From assembly GCF_003590095.1 (NCBI RefSeq), contig NC_039490.1, forward strand, positions 2,311,834 through 2,375,833: a stretch of DNA of 64,000 nt, given 5' to 3'. This DNA comes from Trichoplusia ni. Taxonomy: Eukaryota; Arthropoda; Insecta; Lepidoptera; Noctuidae. The position numbers and the translations under genes are program-made. The first letter of the stretch is position 1. Each line of letters starts with the position of its first letter. The notes under the pieces were generated by a model. That model saw only the letters and a program-made list of their open reading frames with translations, was not told the DNA's origin and did no database searches. Shown one piece after another: positions 41,175 to 52,995 of the stretch.

Positions 41175-41914
41175 ATGGACGCTAGACAGAAACGTAAAGT
41201 GCTACCCAAGAAAAAAATAGAAGAAGTGGTACAAAATTTAGACGACTTGTCTGATTTATCAGGCTCAGATTCTGAAGACGACTCATGCTATGTCAACAGC
41301 ATTCATTCTCCTTCCGATAGTTATCTCAATCAGCCTGACGATAACCTAATTGAACAACGTCTTGAATATATCTTTGGCTGTGAATTGGATGAAGATAAAC
41401 AAGAGACGCCTACTATACAAGCCCAACAGATTTCAACGGATGCCTTATTAACAGTCTTGGGAGAATCATCTCATATCACAAACTCACAAAAAATAGACAA
41501 TTCTTTGCCAACTGACTTAGATACTGCAAACGACGAATGTAATGAACAACCTCAAGACATTCACGCATTTAATGAAGCTCAGTAAGATTTAGATGTCATT
41601 GACGTTCCCATGGAAGAGTTTTTGGCAGATGATGAACAAGAGTCTGATGGAAGATGTCTGGAATTTAATGAAGTTCAGCAAAATTTTAATGTCATTGAAG
41701 TTCCCATGGAAGAGTTTTTGGCAGATGATGAACAAGAGTCTGATGGAAGATGTCTAGAATTTAACGAAGTTCAGCAAGATTTAGGTGTCATTGACGTTCC
41801 CATGGAAGAGTTTTTGGCAGATGATGAACAAGAGTCTAAATCTAACAACGAAGTACGCAGAGATCGTTCTCAGCCAAGAGCATGGGTTTTTGTTCGATTA
41901 AGGGATAACAGATA
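41175..41914 (+). pseudogene. Acidic protein with three 96-bp tandem repeats
   Basis: ATG 41175, about 247 residues if one TAA (41583-41585) is read through. The start is basic (RQKRKVLPKKKIEE), then Ser/Asp/Glu-rich. The last part repeats MEEFLADDEQESDGRCLEFN and a V-Q-Q-x-x-x-V-I-x-V-P spacer with a 32-residue period (units at 41610, 41706 and 41802). In the other units the stop position is CAA (Gln), so TAA is a C-to-T change. The frame ends at the TA where the next element is inserted. The family is not recognised; transposase N termini are often this acidic. Confidence 0.55.
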
Positions 41915-42063
41915 GAGTCTGACACGCAAAACATGAGCTAGACAATTTTTAGACATTCTTCATATGGCCACACCAAAATATATGTCAAATGTCAGTACAT
42001 GAATTGTCATTTGCATAAAACGTGTTTACTTTTTTGCTGCGAAATTATTTTAAACCATTAAAT

Positions 42064-43938
42064 ATGAAGACTCCTATTAAGAGTGAGGCTAGAAAGCTAA
42101 TATTCAATATGGTTAATAAATTTGATGTGAAAAATAAAGACAATGAAAAGATTTTCAATGAAAAAGAACAATGTTTGGTTACAATCTTGGAAGCCATTGG
42201 TAAGCACGACACGTTCATCTTGATCCTTTGCTTAATCCTATTAAATGTTCATATTTGCATGAAACATTTATCTCGTTATGTATGAAAATATATTCAATAT
42301 TTTATATATTTTCGTATTTCTTCAGGAACCGAAAATATAGATGTTAACAAAATTGAAGAGTCTGTCAAAAATCTTAAAATTATACATAATTCAGAACGGA
42401 TTTCGGCATCTGTACTTGGATGCCGAAATCCGTTCTGAATGGAGGAAATATCAACAATAACAGGTAAATACTAACATTTTATAATAAATTTCTTAAATAA
42501 ATTATAACTATCTACCTACCTTTATTGTTTTTATATATTTGTTTGCTTCATAATAACAAACGTCTCAAAGTCTGTGTTTAGTTCAAGATTCCTTGTTACT
42601 TTGTATGTGAATTTAAGACCAACCGAAATCATGCAATATCTCACTGTATCTTGTGTATTTACTTATTTAGAATTTCTTTGATTGTATGATTGATTTTGTT
42701 TACTAATTATATAGGTACTACTCTATATTTATTCAATTTGCTTTTTTTTTCAGGTGTAAGTCTTGCTACAATAAAGCGTATTAAAAAAGAAGGTCAATTA
42801 AACAACAACATTTGGAGTACGCCTGGGAAAAAGCGACCCCATCCGAGTACTGTATCAAATCTAGACAACTTTGATATATGTGCAATTAGAAACAAAATCA
42901 ATGAATTTTATACTGTAAAAAAACAAGTACCAACTATAAGAAACTTGCTTGCAGAGTTAAGAGATGCGATAGGATTTACAGGAAGTAGAGAGACTTTAAG
43001 AAGGATTTTGCATGACAATGGCTATGAATTCAAAAAGAATTCCAATGAAAGATCATTACTCATAGAAAGACATGAGATTGTCGCTTGGCGGCACAGATTT
43101 TTAAGAAAAATAAACATATTGTTTACTTTGACGAAACTTATATACATCAAAATTACAAACCAAAAAAGTCTTGGCAAGGTCCGTCAACAAGTGGTCTTGT
43201 TGATAAAATATCAGCCGGTAAGAGACATATTATTGTCCATGCAGGGTCCAAGGAAGGGTTTGTGCCTAATGCTCTTTTGAGCTATAGCACTAAGTCCGTG
43301 ATGGCAGATTACCATCACGATATGAACGCTGTCAATTTTAAAAAATGGTTGTGTGAAAAATTAATTCCCAATTTAGAAAAACCGAGCATTGTTGTGATGG
43401 ATAATGCAAGTTATCACACATGTCAAATAAATAAAGCGCCTACCACACAAACCCGAAAAAGTGACATCCAAAACTGGCTTAGATCTCAAGGTGTGCCGTT
43501 TGAAGAGTATTTAAGTAAGGATGAGCTACTTTGTTTAGTAAAAAAACATAAACCAGATCCTATATATGAAGTGGATGAAATTTTAAAACAGCATGGACAT
43601 GAAGCGTTAAGGTTGCCGCCTTATCATTGTGACCTAAACGCCATAGAAATGATATGGAGTTTGGCAAAGAGAAGGGTTGCAAGTAAAAATATCGGTGTCA
43701 TACCTACGGTAATATGGAACAAATTATAAAAGATGCTTTTGAAAGTGTAACAGTTGCAGAATGGAATAATTGTATAGAACACGTCATAAAAATCGAAAAT
43801 AATTACATTGAAAAAGATAAAATTCTTGAAACGGAACTGGAAAGTTTTATTATAAATGTAAAAGATGATAGTAGTGATAGTGACGAATCTCTTGAAGTAG
43901 ATTTTTTAGATTCCGATTTTGATTACGAATCACAATAA
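42064..43938 (+). pseudogene. DD(81)E transposase gene, copy 2 (frameshifted)
   Basis: Same three-exon layout as copy 1. Exon 3 starts GVSLATIKRIKKEGQLNNNI and is open through WRHRFLRK; then the frame shifts to NKHIVYFDETYIHQNY. VVMDNASYHTCQ and LPPYHCDLNAIEMIW follow, with a second shift before MEQIIKDAFESV. Exon 2 is destroyed by the inverted duplication at 42411-42440, which brings in a TGA. Both shifts in exon 3 are shared with copy 1. Confidence 0.85.
42389..42440. repeat. Perfect 22-bp hairpin from a template switch
   Basis: 42389-42410 and 42419-42440 are exact reverse complements with an 8-base loop. Copy 1 has the plain sequence at this place, and the 30 bases 42411-42440 are the inverse of that region, including the loop bases. 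Confidence 0.92.
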
Positions 43939-44329
43939 ATAATGTTATAATAACTACGTTTATTAATTTCTCCTCACAATTGCAGAATGCTTATACACAA
44001 AAATGACCCTCCTCATTCTGAGAAGAGGCCCTTGCCCTGCAGTGGGACAGTAATGGGTCGATATTATATACACGAAAATACTATGTTTAAAACGGTTGAG
44101 CCATTAAAAATCGTATGATATAAAACAACAATAATATTTGTCCATAGTAAAATTAATCCATGATGTAAAATCAAATATCAAAATGTATTTTTCTTACTAT
44201 ACACAGTGATACCAGAGTTAGATTTTTTGAATTTGCCGCTTTTTTTCCAGGCTCATGTTTCGTATGTCAGACTCTACATTAAAACATAATAGTAAAGACA
44301 GCATTGAAATACATGAAATATTAGCGAGA

Positions 44330-44745
44330 AACTTTTTTATTTGTAAACATGGTGGTGATGATACCAAGACAAATATTTGTTATTGCTACTAAGGTTGCTC
44401 AAAATTTCCAGAAAAAGCCTGGGAATTACTTTGCGGATGGGACCTTCAAGTCAGCGTCTAGGCCGTTCTAAAAGATGTTTGTTATACACAGGGAGTTTGA
44501 TTGGGATGATATGAGTACAAATGGGATTCCAGTTATTTACGCTCTCTTACCTGACAAGTCTGAGCAAACATGTGTACGCCTGTTTTCGCTCATCAAAGAA
44601 AAGCTGCAAGTTAAAATTTTAAATGCGATTATGAAACTTACCATTATTAAACCCCTTTCGTCGGTGTTTCCGGACACCAAACTGACTGGTTGCTATCATC
44701 ACTTTAATGACGCTGTTTGGAAACAGTCCAAAAAAAATTAAATGA
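44330..44745 (+). pseudogene. MULE transposase fragment
   Basis: The frame, with one in-frame stop at 44470, reads KKPGNYFADGTFKSASRPF, then KMFVIHREFDWDDMSTNGIP, VIYALLPDKSEQTCVRLFSL and FPDTKLTGCYHHFNDAVWKQ. W/Y-F-A-D-G-T-F, Y-A-L-L-P-x-K and G-C-x-x-H-F-x-x-A-x-W are the hallmark MULE motifs. Sequence between LQVKI and the Phe-Pro part has been shortened. It ends at the TTAA (44787-44790) where piggyBac begins. Confidence 0.75.
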
Positions 44746-46313
44746 GAGATGCAGAAAGAATTTAAAAGAAATAATACTGGCAACCCTTAACCAGGCCCCA
44801 GTACGATTCGGTCCCACATCTTTTTTCGTTGTCCTTTCCAGGCTCTGGTAATATAAAATCCACAATTTATAAAGATGGCTTCCCTAAATAAATTATCTAT
44901 GGGACCAGAATTAAAAACTGTGTATCCGAACGCAATTGATTTCGTGAGTCGGTTGCGCGCCTCTGTTTTCGTAGCAAAGTGAACATTTTTATTAATAATG
45001 TCGAAAAAATAAAAGGTATGTCGTGCAATTTTTGGATATGTTGTAGATTATTTGTTTTTCTTGTGGATTAAACATATTTTTTTGTAGATTATTGTAAATA
45101 TTTGTTACAATATCTTCCCAAATGTTGTGGGACAAATGTGACCGTTGCCTGTTAACGATTTTGTTTTGTAGGGCATAAGCTACCTTTGCCTGATTATGAT
45201 TATATTATTTCAGAAAACCGTTAAAGACCACGGAATTGAGAACATCCTCCAATAATGGCAGTCGTCGGAAGAGAGTAGCGAGGATGTCGATTGTGGGGCG
45301 AGTCTTACAGACTACTATTCTCAAGCTATGGACACTGCTTTGGACAACATGCAAGGTATATCGAATGACGATTTGTTGCATATACTTGAGGGGGGTAGTC
45401 CTGCACAAGCACAACTGTTACAAGAAAATACCCACTATTTGTCAAATTCAGACCAGGAGGTTCTGCATGTCGACAAAAAATATAAATCACATCTTTCATC
45501 GAAATCTTCACTTGCTGATTCAATGCTAGGTCCATCAAAGCGTGACACAGAAGCTTCATCTAAGTATCCAACAAAGCGCACACTACCTACTTTAATATGC
45601 ACATACAGAGATTGCTTGTCTCAGCGTCCACCAGCACACGACACACCAGAACCCGTGGCCAGCACATCCCAGTTTTTGCATACACCGATACATCTGGACA
45701 ATGCTGTTTCTGGTCATTCCCAGCTTTCACCTACTTTACCTGGTGCCAGGACGATTACACCCGATGCTTCACCAGACTATACATTTCCGTATAACACCGT
45801 AACAACTTCACCTCAACATATGCCAAAATCTAAGATTTCACATACCAACAGAGAAAGTGTGTCTCGGAGTCTGGGAGATTGTGAGCAAACTCCTGACGTT
45901 ATAGTTGAACAAGAAGAGATGGCCATTACCTTAGCTCCAGACGATGATCAACTTTCTGAGCTACTTGAGCCAACTTATGCTGAATTACAGGCGAAGCAAA
46001 GAAAGGGGAGTACAAAAGTACGTTACTTTGAAGATCGCGATTTTAGTTGACAGTTACTACCTACAACAAAACACGACAACAGAGGTACCCCATTTGACCA
46101 TTTTATGGATATGTCGAAAACACAACAAGTATGCGAGTTTAAAAGGCAGCCAGTTTTCGAAGGATGTAGACAGTAATGAAATTAAGGCCTTTTTGGCTAT
46201 AGTGATTCTTACGGGAATTGCCCCCACAATCAGATATCGAATTATACTGGAATTCAGACCCATTTTACAATAATCAGGAAGTATCTGGAACAATGCCTTG
46301 TAAAAGATTTTAA

Positions 46314-46321
46314 AAAATATT
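46314..46321. repeat. 8-bp target duplication of hAT 1, left
   Basis: AAAATATT, repeated at 49365-49372. Confidence 0.9.
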
Positions 46322-46913
46322 TAGGGTTTGGGTCCCGGGACGTCTCGTGTCCGAAGTCCCGGGACTTTTTGTAAATTTCGTTGTCTCGTGTCCCGGGACT
46401 TTTGGGTCGAGACTCGAGACGAAACACGATAGTCGTATGTATTGTATTAATTTTTATTTTCAAAGCATTGCATGAGCCTAGCTAGCGCCATCTGTTACTG
46501 TAATGAATAATTACTTGGTCTACATACTGAGTTTGCCGCGCCGCCATTTTGTTTATCCTGCCTGACACAAGCTCAGTCGCAAATTTCATTGAGTGTGGTG
46601 GGGTGCTTTTGTTGCAGTAGCGATTATAAAAATTCAACGACGGCCATCGATCTCATGTAAGTTCTTGATTTTGTTTACTTCAATGGTAAATTAAGTAGGT
46701 AAGACGTTTACATAGGTTTCATGATAGTGACTTGACAAATAATCTTCATATCTGTTATCATGTATTAATTATGTTTAAGTTATGTCTGTTATGGTTTTTT
46801 TTATAAAATACATAATAAAGTGATAAGTACTCACTCAGTGTATAAACTTATGAAATTAATTTTCGATTATTATTATTTTTACAGATACTTTAAACAAAAA
46901 TAGATCTTTTAAT

Positions 46914-48858
46914 ATGGAGCGTACAGCAAAAGTATGGAAACATTTTAAAAAGATAAATGAATCAACAGCACAGTGTTCGTTATGTCCAAAACAAATTTCA
47001 TGCAAAGGGTCGAATACTACGGGCCTTGACAGACACCTCCAAAGAGTCCACAATATTTCTGTGAATCAACCGCCACCGGATGAATCAAAATCAGTTGTAC
47101 AACCTGGGACATCTTGCGAACCGGAATCAAAAAAAATTAAACGTGAAAATCAGTCTGAAATTACACGATACGTTGCTAGAAAGTCTTTGTCTGAAATAAT
47201 TTCTCGTTTGGCGGCAGAGGATGGCCTTACTATAAGAGCAATCACAAAGAGTAAATTTATTCGTGAGAGTATTACCCAGCGAGGTTATAAAATGCCTAAA
47301 AACGAAACTGAAATTATGAAAATTATATTAAATTATTATGAAGAAAAAAAAGCAGAAATGATTCAGAAATTTAAAAACTTGGTCGCTTCTGGTACACGTT
47401 TCAGCCTTTCAGTAGACGAGTGGACCAGCGTCCGAAACCGAAGGTACTTTAATTTGTGTTTGTATGTTGAGGACGGAGAAGTTTTCAATTTGGGATTAAT
47501 CTATATACCAGGTAAATGCGGTGCTGAAGAGACCAAAAAAATGGTTGAAGATACATTAAAAAGATTTCAATTGGATTTTGAAAAACATATTGTAGCCACC
47601 ACCAGCGATGGCCCAAATGTAATGAAAAAGTTTGGCAGGGAAAGCCCCAGCGAGATGATCCTATGCTTGAACCACGCAATCCATCTAGGAGTTGTAGATA
47701 CATTTTATAAAAAGAGACAGGCTACATCCGCAGTTTCGAGCTCCGAAGATACCGATGATAGTGACGATGAAATAATGGAGAACAAAAACTCTTCTGATGA
47801 CGAAGCGGACGACAATGCCAGCTACGACACAAACTTCCGATTACAACCCATTGATGAAATTAAACGAGTGCTCGACGAAACAAGGTCCTTAGTGAAATTA
47901 TTTAGAAAGAGTCCACTGAAAAATAGCCAATTACAGAATTATGTGAAAGCTGAATTTGGGAAAGAATTCAGTTTACTACTGGATGTCAAAACAAGGTGGA
48001 ATTCCATCATTGTGATGGCAGAACGGTTTCTGAAGCTCAAAAATTGCGTGAAGAAAGCTTTGATTGATTTAAACATGTTAGACAAGTGGAATGAAGACAA
48101 TCTTCTTCTTTTGCAGTCGATTGTTGATTTGTTGCAGCCAGTCAAGATCCTGCCTGACACAACATACAGCTGTAGAAGCCTTAGGGAGACAAAACGCTAC
48201 GTTACTAACAGCTGAAGCAATAATTGATGTATTACTGAAAAAAATTCAATCGACAACGACAAATGATGATTTATCGAGTCAGTTCTTAGAAACTTTAAAA
48301 GCTCGTCTAGAAGAGAGAAGACCACAACGAGTTATCTGTTTATTAAAATATTTACACACTGGTCATCACACCTCACAGTCTCAAAACACGGACTTTTTTA
48401 CTTCAAATTTAAGTAAAACTGCCCTAATTGGCTTTGCGGAAGAACTGTATTGCAGGCTTTTTGAAAATATACCTCACATCCCGACACCAGATATGGAAAT
48501 AATAAGCGCTGAACCTAGTACTAGTAGCTCTCAAGTACACAACGAGCCGGATGAGTCGTTTGTAAATCAAATGGAACAAGCAATAAAAAAAATCAAAGAA
48601 AATGTACCCGAGGTTCAAAAAACAACAACAAGAGCAACATTGAAAAAGGAGTTTCAGTTGTTCGAAGCAACCGGAAAACGTACAGAAAATTTAGAACTAC
48701 TTTATAAAGCCTTAAACTCAATTAAACCGACTTCTGTTGAAAATGAGAGAGTGTTTTCCTTGTCCGGTGGCGTTATTACAAAAATCAGAAGCAGATTGTC
48801 GGACAAAGCTGTTAATGCTCTGATTTTTTTAAAAGCCTATTTTATAAAATCAAAGTAA
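46914..48858 (+). pseudogene. hAT transposase with BED zinc finger (one frameshift)
   Basis: The ATG follows an intron acceptor (TTTTTACAG, ~46884). Residues 1-50 are a BED finger (CSLCPKQISC...LDRHLQRVH). The catalytic core includes FSLSVDEWTSVRNRRYFNLC (Asp) and TTSDGPNVMKKFGRE (Asp). An acidic insert (SSEDTDDSDDEIMENKNSSD) follows, then VKTRWNSIIVMAERF. The frame breaks at ~48147-48170 and resumes EALGRQNATLLTAEAI. The C-terminal dimerisation region is ENERVFSLSGGVITKIRSRL near 48740-48800. About 640 residues in total. Only this single break was seen. Confidence 0.85.
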
Positions 48859-48995
48859 TTTTATTTTTTTAACTGATTAATAATTTGAAAGACTGATTAA
48901 AAAGTCTGTTTTACAGATAAGGAAACAAATCTGTGATTATAAATATTACCAAATTATGATTAATATGATTATGACATGATATTAATTAAATAATT

Positions 48996-49052
48996 AAAGA
49001 AACTTAGTAACAATCATACTAACTTTTAGTATGATTGTTACTAAGTTTCTTT
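48996..49052. repeat. 27-bp perfect hairpin with 3-base loop in hAT 1
   Basis: 48996-49022 and 49026-49052 are exact reverse complements with CTT between. It lies in the 3' non-coding part of the element. Confidence 0.93.
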
Positions 49053-49364
49053 TATTATAATAATATTTAATAATTGTTTTAAATTAAAAGTTAATCTGTG
49101 ACTATAGGAATAAACATACCAATTATTTGACATATTAAAGTTAAAACTATTGTGATTATATTTTATGTTTAATAAATGTTGATTTAACCGATAATTAATG
49201 TTGATTTTTAAAAAAATCCCTTTTTATTAATACGTTTCACCAGAAATCAAAGTTCAAATTTTATAATTAAAAAAAGTCTCGAAGTCCCGGGAAGTCCCGG
49301 GACTTTGATCGTAGCCTGTCTCGTGTCCCGGGACGTTGAAATTGTCGAGAATTCCCAAACCCTA

Positions 49365-49372
49365 AAAATATT
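49365..49372. repeat. 8-bp target duplication of hAT 1, right
   Basis: AAAATATT, identical to 46314-46321. Confidence 0.9.
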
Positions 49373-49940
49373 AGAGAATATACACGTTTGCGATATTACT
49401 ACTCATTTACCACAACATCATAAAGATCATGATAAACTTCAAAAAATAAGGCCTATGTTGAACATTTTAAATAAAACTTTTCAAGAAAACGCTACCAATT
49501 CTCAATCACAATCAATTGATGAAAGCATGATAAAGTTTAAAGGTCGTGATTCTAAAAAACAGTATATAGCCGGGTAAACCGATTAAACGAGGGCACAATG
49601 CGTGGTGTAGATGTGATGCGAAAACAGGATACCTTTACCAATGTGACATCTATACAGGTAAAGATAAAAATGCCGACAGTGAAGGACTGGGTTACAGAGT
49701 GATGAAAAATCTGTGTGTTAACGTACCAAAGGACACATTGATAGTCTTTGACAATTTTTTTTCCTCTGTCTCGCTCTTTTGGAATATTTATATTACAAAG
49801 GAATATTTGCTATTGGTACTGTTAGACTATCACGAAAAGGACTTCCTAAAGATTTTGTTAAAGAAGAAAGTAGGAGAGAACAACTACAACCAGGAGAATT
49901 CACATACCGATACTGTCACCCTGTTGGGGTAGTTAAGTGG

Positions 49941-49948
49941 AAAGATAC
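49941..49948. repeat. 8-bp target duplication of hAT 2, left
   Basis: AAAGATAC, repeated at 52988-52995. Confidence 0.9.
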
Positions 49949-50505
49949 TAGGGGTGGGCGTTAATTCAACGAACGGCTTTTTTAAACTGTTAATCTAATG
50001 TTTACGAATTAACTGCTTTTTATTTACCGCAAAACCCGTTAAATCTATTAACTAATTCATTCAACTATTTTGGAAAAAATATTATTTTTATATTATTATT
50101 TTGAAGCTGCAAAAGCAAAACCAGCTAGCCTAGCCGAGTGGACGCGAGTGCGACTAATACCTATGCGAGCGAGCGAGACGGCGCTAGCTTAAAATTGTAC
50201 GAGCGAGAGTGAGAGAGATTTATGTTTCTAAGTTCGCTTGCTCCGGCTCGCGCCGCCGGCGCCGCGCTGCCGCGCCGCCGGAAGGAACAGGTTTTTGCTT
50301 GTAAACATTACAATCAATTAGTTTGTTTGAGTGACAGGTTGAAGTTCAACACTTTTTTATTTCTTTCGTGAAAGTGTAGATTTCGTTTTGTAGTTAATTA
50401 ATGGTTTTTATTTTGACGTTGTTAGGTATATAGTTTTTGTATTGTTAAGTGTACAAAAATAAATAATTGTTTTAAAAGGTAAAATAATTCTAATTAATTT
50501 GCAAA

Positions 50506-52412
50506 ATGTCAGCAGCGGCACGTAAAAATACAAGTATATTGTGGCGTCATTATGAAAAGGACAGTGAGAGTGGGAAAGCTTTATGTAATATTTGTAGGGA
50601 AAAAATAAGTTATAAGACAACGATTTCAAATTTAAGAAGTCATTTAAAAAGAAAACATATTTCTACTTTTACGTCTCTTGTATCCGAGGAAAAAGGAGTG
50701 TCGGAATCAACAAGCGCTGTCGAAAATGAAGGTGAGCCTGCTACATGTTCCAACCAGCCAAGTACTAGTTTGGCCTTGCCAAGTATTAGATCCAGCCAAT
50801 CTCATTCACCACCAGCTGCAAAGCGACAAAGGGCTTTGGACTCATATGTTCATAAAAAAATAAGCTTGGAACAGAAAAAAAAAATTGATCGCGACTTACT
50901 GGATCTATGTATTGATGGATTTCATCCCTTTTCTTTGGTAGAAGAACGCTCTTTTATAAAATACTCTCAATGGATACCAGGATATAAATTGCCGACTCGA
51001 AAAACTTTATCTAATTCTTTGTTGCAAGAGGCTTACACGCAGACGGAGCATATTATTAAAAAACAAGTTGCTGAAGAAGTACAGACTATGTGTATAACTA
51101 CAGATTTATGGACGTCACGAGTAACGGAAAGCTACATTGCTGTGACAGGTCACTACATTACAAAAGACCTAGAATTTAAAACGGTATTATTGGGATGCTG
51201 CCATTTTTCTGGTAACCACACTGCTACGAATATTGCCGATGAAATAAGTGCATTAATTGATAATTGGGGACTTAAAGACAAAATAAATTTCGCGGTCAGT
51301 GACAATGCGACAAATGTTGTCAAAGCAATAAAAGAGGGCTTAGGGTGGAAGCACTTTGGTTGTTTCGCACATACCCTTAATTTAATAGTTAATGATGCGC
51401 TAGTATTGGTAAAGGGCCTTATTGAAAAGGTTAAGACAATTGTTGCACACTACAAAAGAAGTACTGTTTCTTCAGAGAGACTTTCAAAGTATCAAGTGCA
51501 CCAAAGCATTTAATACAAGATGTGGAAACAAGGTGGAATTCAACTTTTTATATGGTACGAAGATTTATAGAATTGCAAGAGGCTGTACGTTCGACGCTAG
51601 CGTTAGTTAATAAAAACCTGCCAGTAATCACCAATGATGAATGGTCTACCTTGTCACAGCTTTGTCAGATTTTACGACCGTTTGAAGAAGTAACAAGCAT
51701 GATGAGCGCACAAAACTATCTAACAGGAAGCTATGTCATTGTTATGACGCGATGTCTTATTGAATCCTGTAATAAAATATTGGCAAAACCTGATTTGTCA
51801 AGCCTAGTGTCTGATGTAGCCCTATTATTGAAATCAGGCCTAACCGAAAGGTTCAAGAATATTGAACAAAGTGGAACTTTGTCAATAGCCACATTTATGG
51901 ACCCCCGATTTAAAATTCAAGCTTTTTCCGATCGGAATGAAGCCGTTAGAACGAAGGAGAAAGTTAGAAACCTAGTGGCAGGAATTATTTCCAAAAAAGA
52001 TAATTATACTGCACAAACCGTTCCGGAATCCAATACTAGTGAGAGAGATGAATTAAGTCCTTGGGAGATATTCGATTCGATAGTAAGCCAAGGTCAGAGC
52101 CAAGGTACACCAGTCTCTGCGGCTATTAAGGAAGTAGATATGTTTTTGTCGGACGAATTACTTCCGAGGAAAAACATTACAGGTGCATGGAACTGCCCCT
52201 TGGAGTGGTGGAAAAACCATAAATACGTGTACCCAAATTTAGTAGAACTATTTATTAAACACTGCAACATCGTCGCGACGTCAGTACCATGCGAGCGAAT
52301 GTTCTCAAAAACTGGACTTATTATAAATCAGCGCCGGACACGATTGACGACTAGTAAAGTCGAAAAATTGATGTATTTAAATGTGAATATGAACCCTAAT
52401 AGGTTTAAATAA
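50506..52412 (+). pseudogene. ZBED-like hAT transposase (one frameshift)
   Basis: ATG 50506. BED finger at ~10-55 (SILWRHYEKDSESGKALCNI, C-x2-C, LRSHLKRKH). Then RQRALDSYVHKKISLEQKKK, CITTDLWTSRVTESYIAVTG (catalytic Asp), FAVSDNATNVVKAIK (Asp) and HFGCFAHTLNLIVNDAL. A shift near 51490 precedes HLIQDVETRWNSTFYM. The C terminus has ATFMDPRFKIQAFSD, EWWKNHKYVYPNLVELF and VPCERMFSKTGLIINQRRTR, the hAT dimerisation domain. About 635 residues; only the one shift was seen. Confidence 0.87.
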
Positions 52413-52987
52413 AATTAAGATTGTGTAAATATTAAAAAAAAAATAACAAAAAATGATAAAAAAAATACAAAAAATGAAAAAAAAAATAACAAAACATGAT
52501 AAAAAATAGCACAAAATGATAAAAAAAAAGTATTGCAAGAAATAAAACAATATAAATAACTAAGATGATTATGTATATAAAAAAATAAAATGATTCTGTA
52601 CATAAAATGAATTAAACTTTTAAATACGCCTGGTAATGTTATATCTTTTTTCGCCACTACGCCAGCCAGTCCTAAGCCTGGAAAAAGTATGAAGGGAAGT
52701 TTATTTCATTTAAATGACGACTTAAATCATTATTTAAAATTTACTCGTCACTTAAACAAGCTAACTTAAAAACACGAAAACGTTGTTATAGTTTTAGCAG
52801 TACGCGACGTAACATCAACTCCTTTTTCAATTTGAACAAAGTTTCGTCCATTAACTGCTGCGTTGGTACAAATCTGCTACATTAATGAGAACCTGTTAAT
52901 AACGTTAACGGCTTTTTTAACAGGTTAACAGGATAAAATTAACGGCTTCGTTGCGTTAACCCAAAAATCGTTAACGACCCACCACTA
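52413..52987. other. 3' non-coding part of hAT 2
   Basis: AAAAATGATAAAAAA-type low-complexity sequence (52430-52550), then the subterminal GTTAAC motif cluster (52890-52975). Confidence 0.7.
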
Positions 52988-52995
52988 AAAGATAC
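52988..52995. repeat. 8-bp target duplication of hAT 2, right
   Basis: AAAGATAC, identical to 49941-49948. Confidence 0.9.

Larger units (their letters stand above)
41915..44274 (+). mobile_element. IS630/Tc1-type element with DD(81)E transposase, copy 2
   Basis: 2360 bp between TA dinucleotides (41913-41914 and 44275-44276), same termini as 11587-13915 and almost identical throughout. Differences: the hairpin at 42389-42440, no 1-bp deletion in the third exon, and a 12-bp segment between two GAATTC motifs (~43028) that copy 1 lacks. Confidence 0.9.
46322..49364 (+). mobile_element. hAT element 1 (BED-finger type)
   Basis: 3043 bp. Ends are TAGGGTTTGGG and its inverse CCCAAACCCTA, with an exact 8-bp duplication. 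Both subterminal regions carry repeated GTCCCGGGAC palindromes (46332-46400; 49275-49335). One hAT transposase gene. Confidence 0.93.
49949..52987 (+). mobile_element. hAT element 2 (ZBED-like)
   Basis: 3039 bp. Ends are TAGGGGTGGGCG and the inverse of TAGTGGTGGGTCG, with an exact 8-bp duplication. The subterminal regions are full of GTTAA/TTAAC motifs. The left GC-rich part (50110-50290) precedes the gene. Not related in sequence to hAT 1. Confidence 0.93.

Noticed and set aside
11587..44274. Segmental duplication as the source of the two near-identical 2.3-kb elements
   Set aside because: Homology stops at the TIRs on both sides and each copy has its own TA in unrelated flanking DNA, so transposition explains them better.
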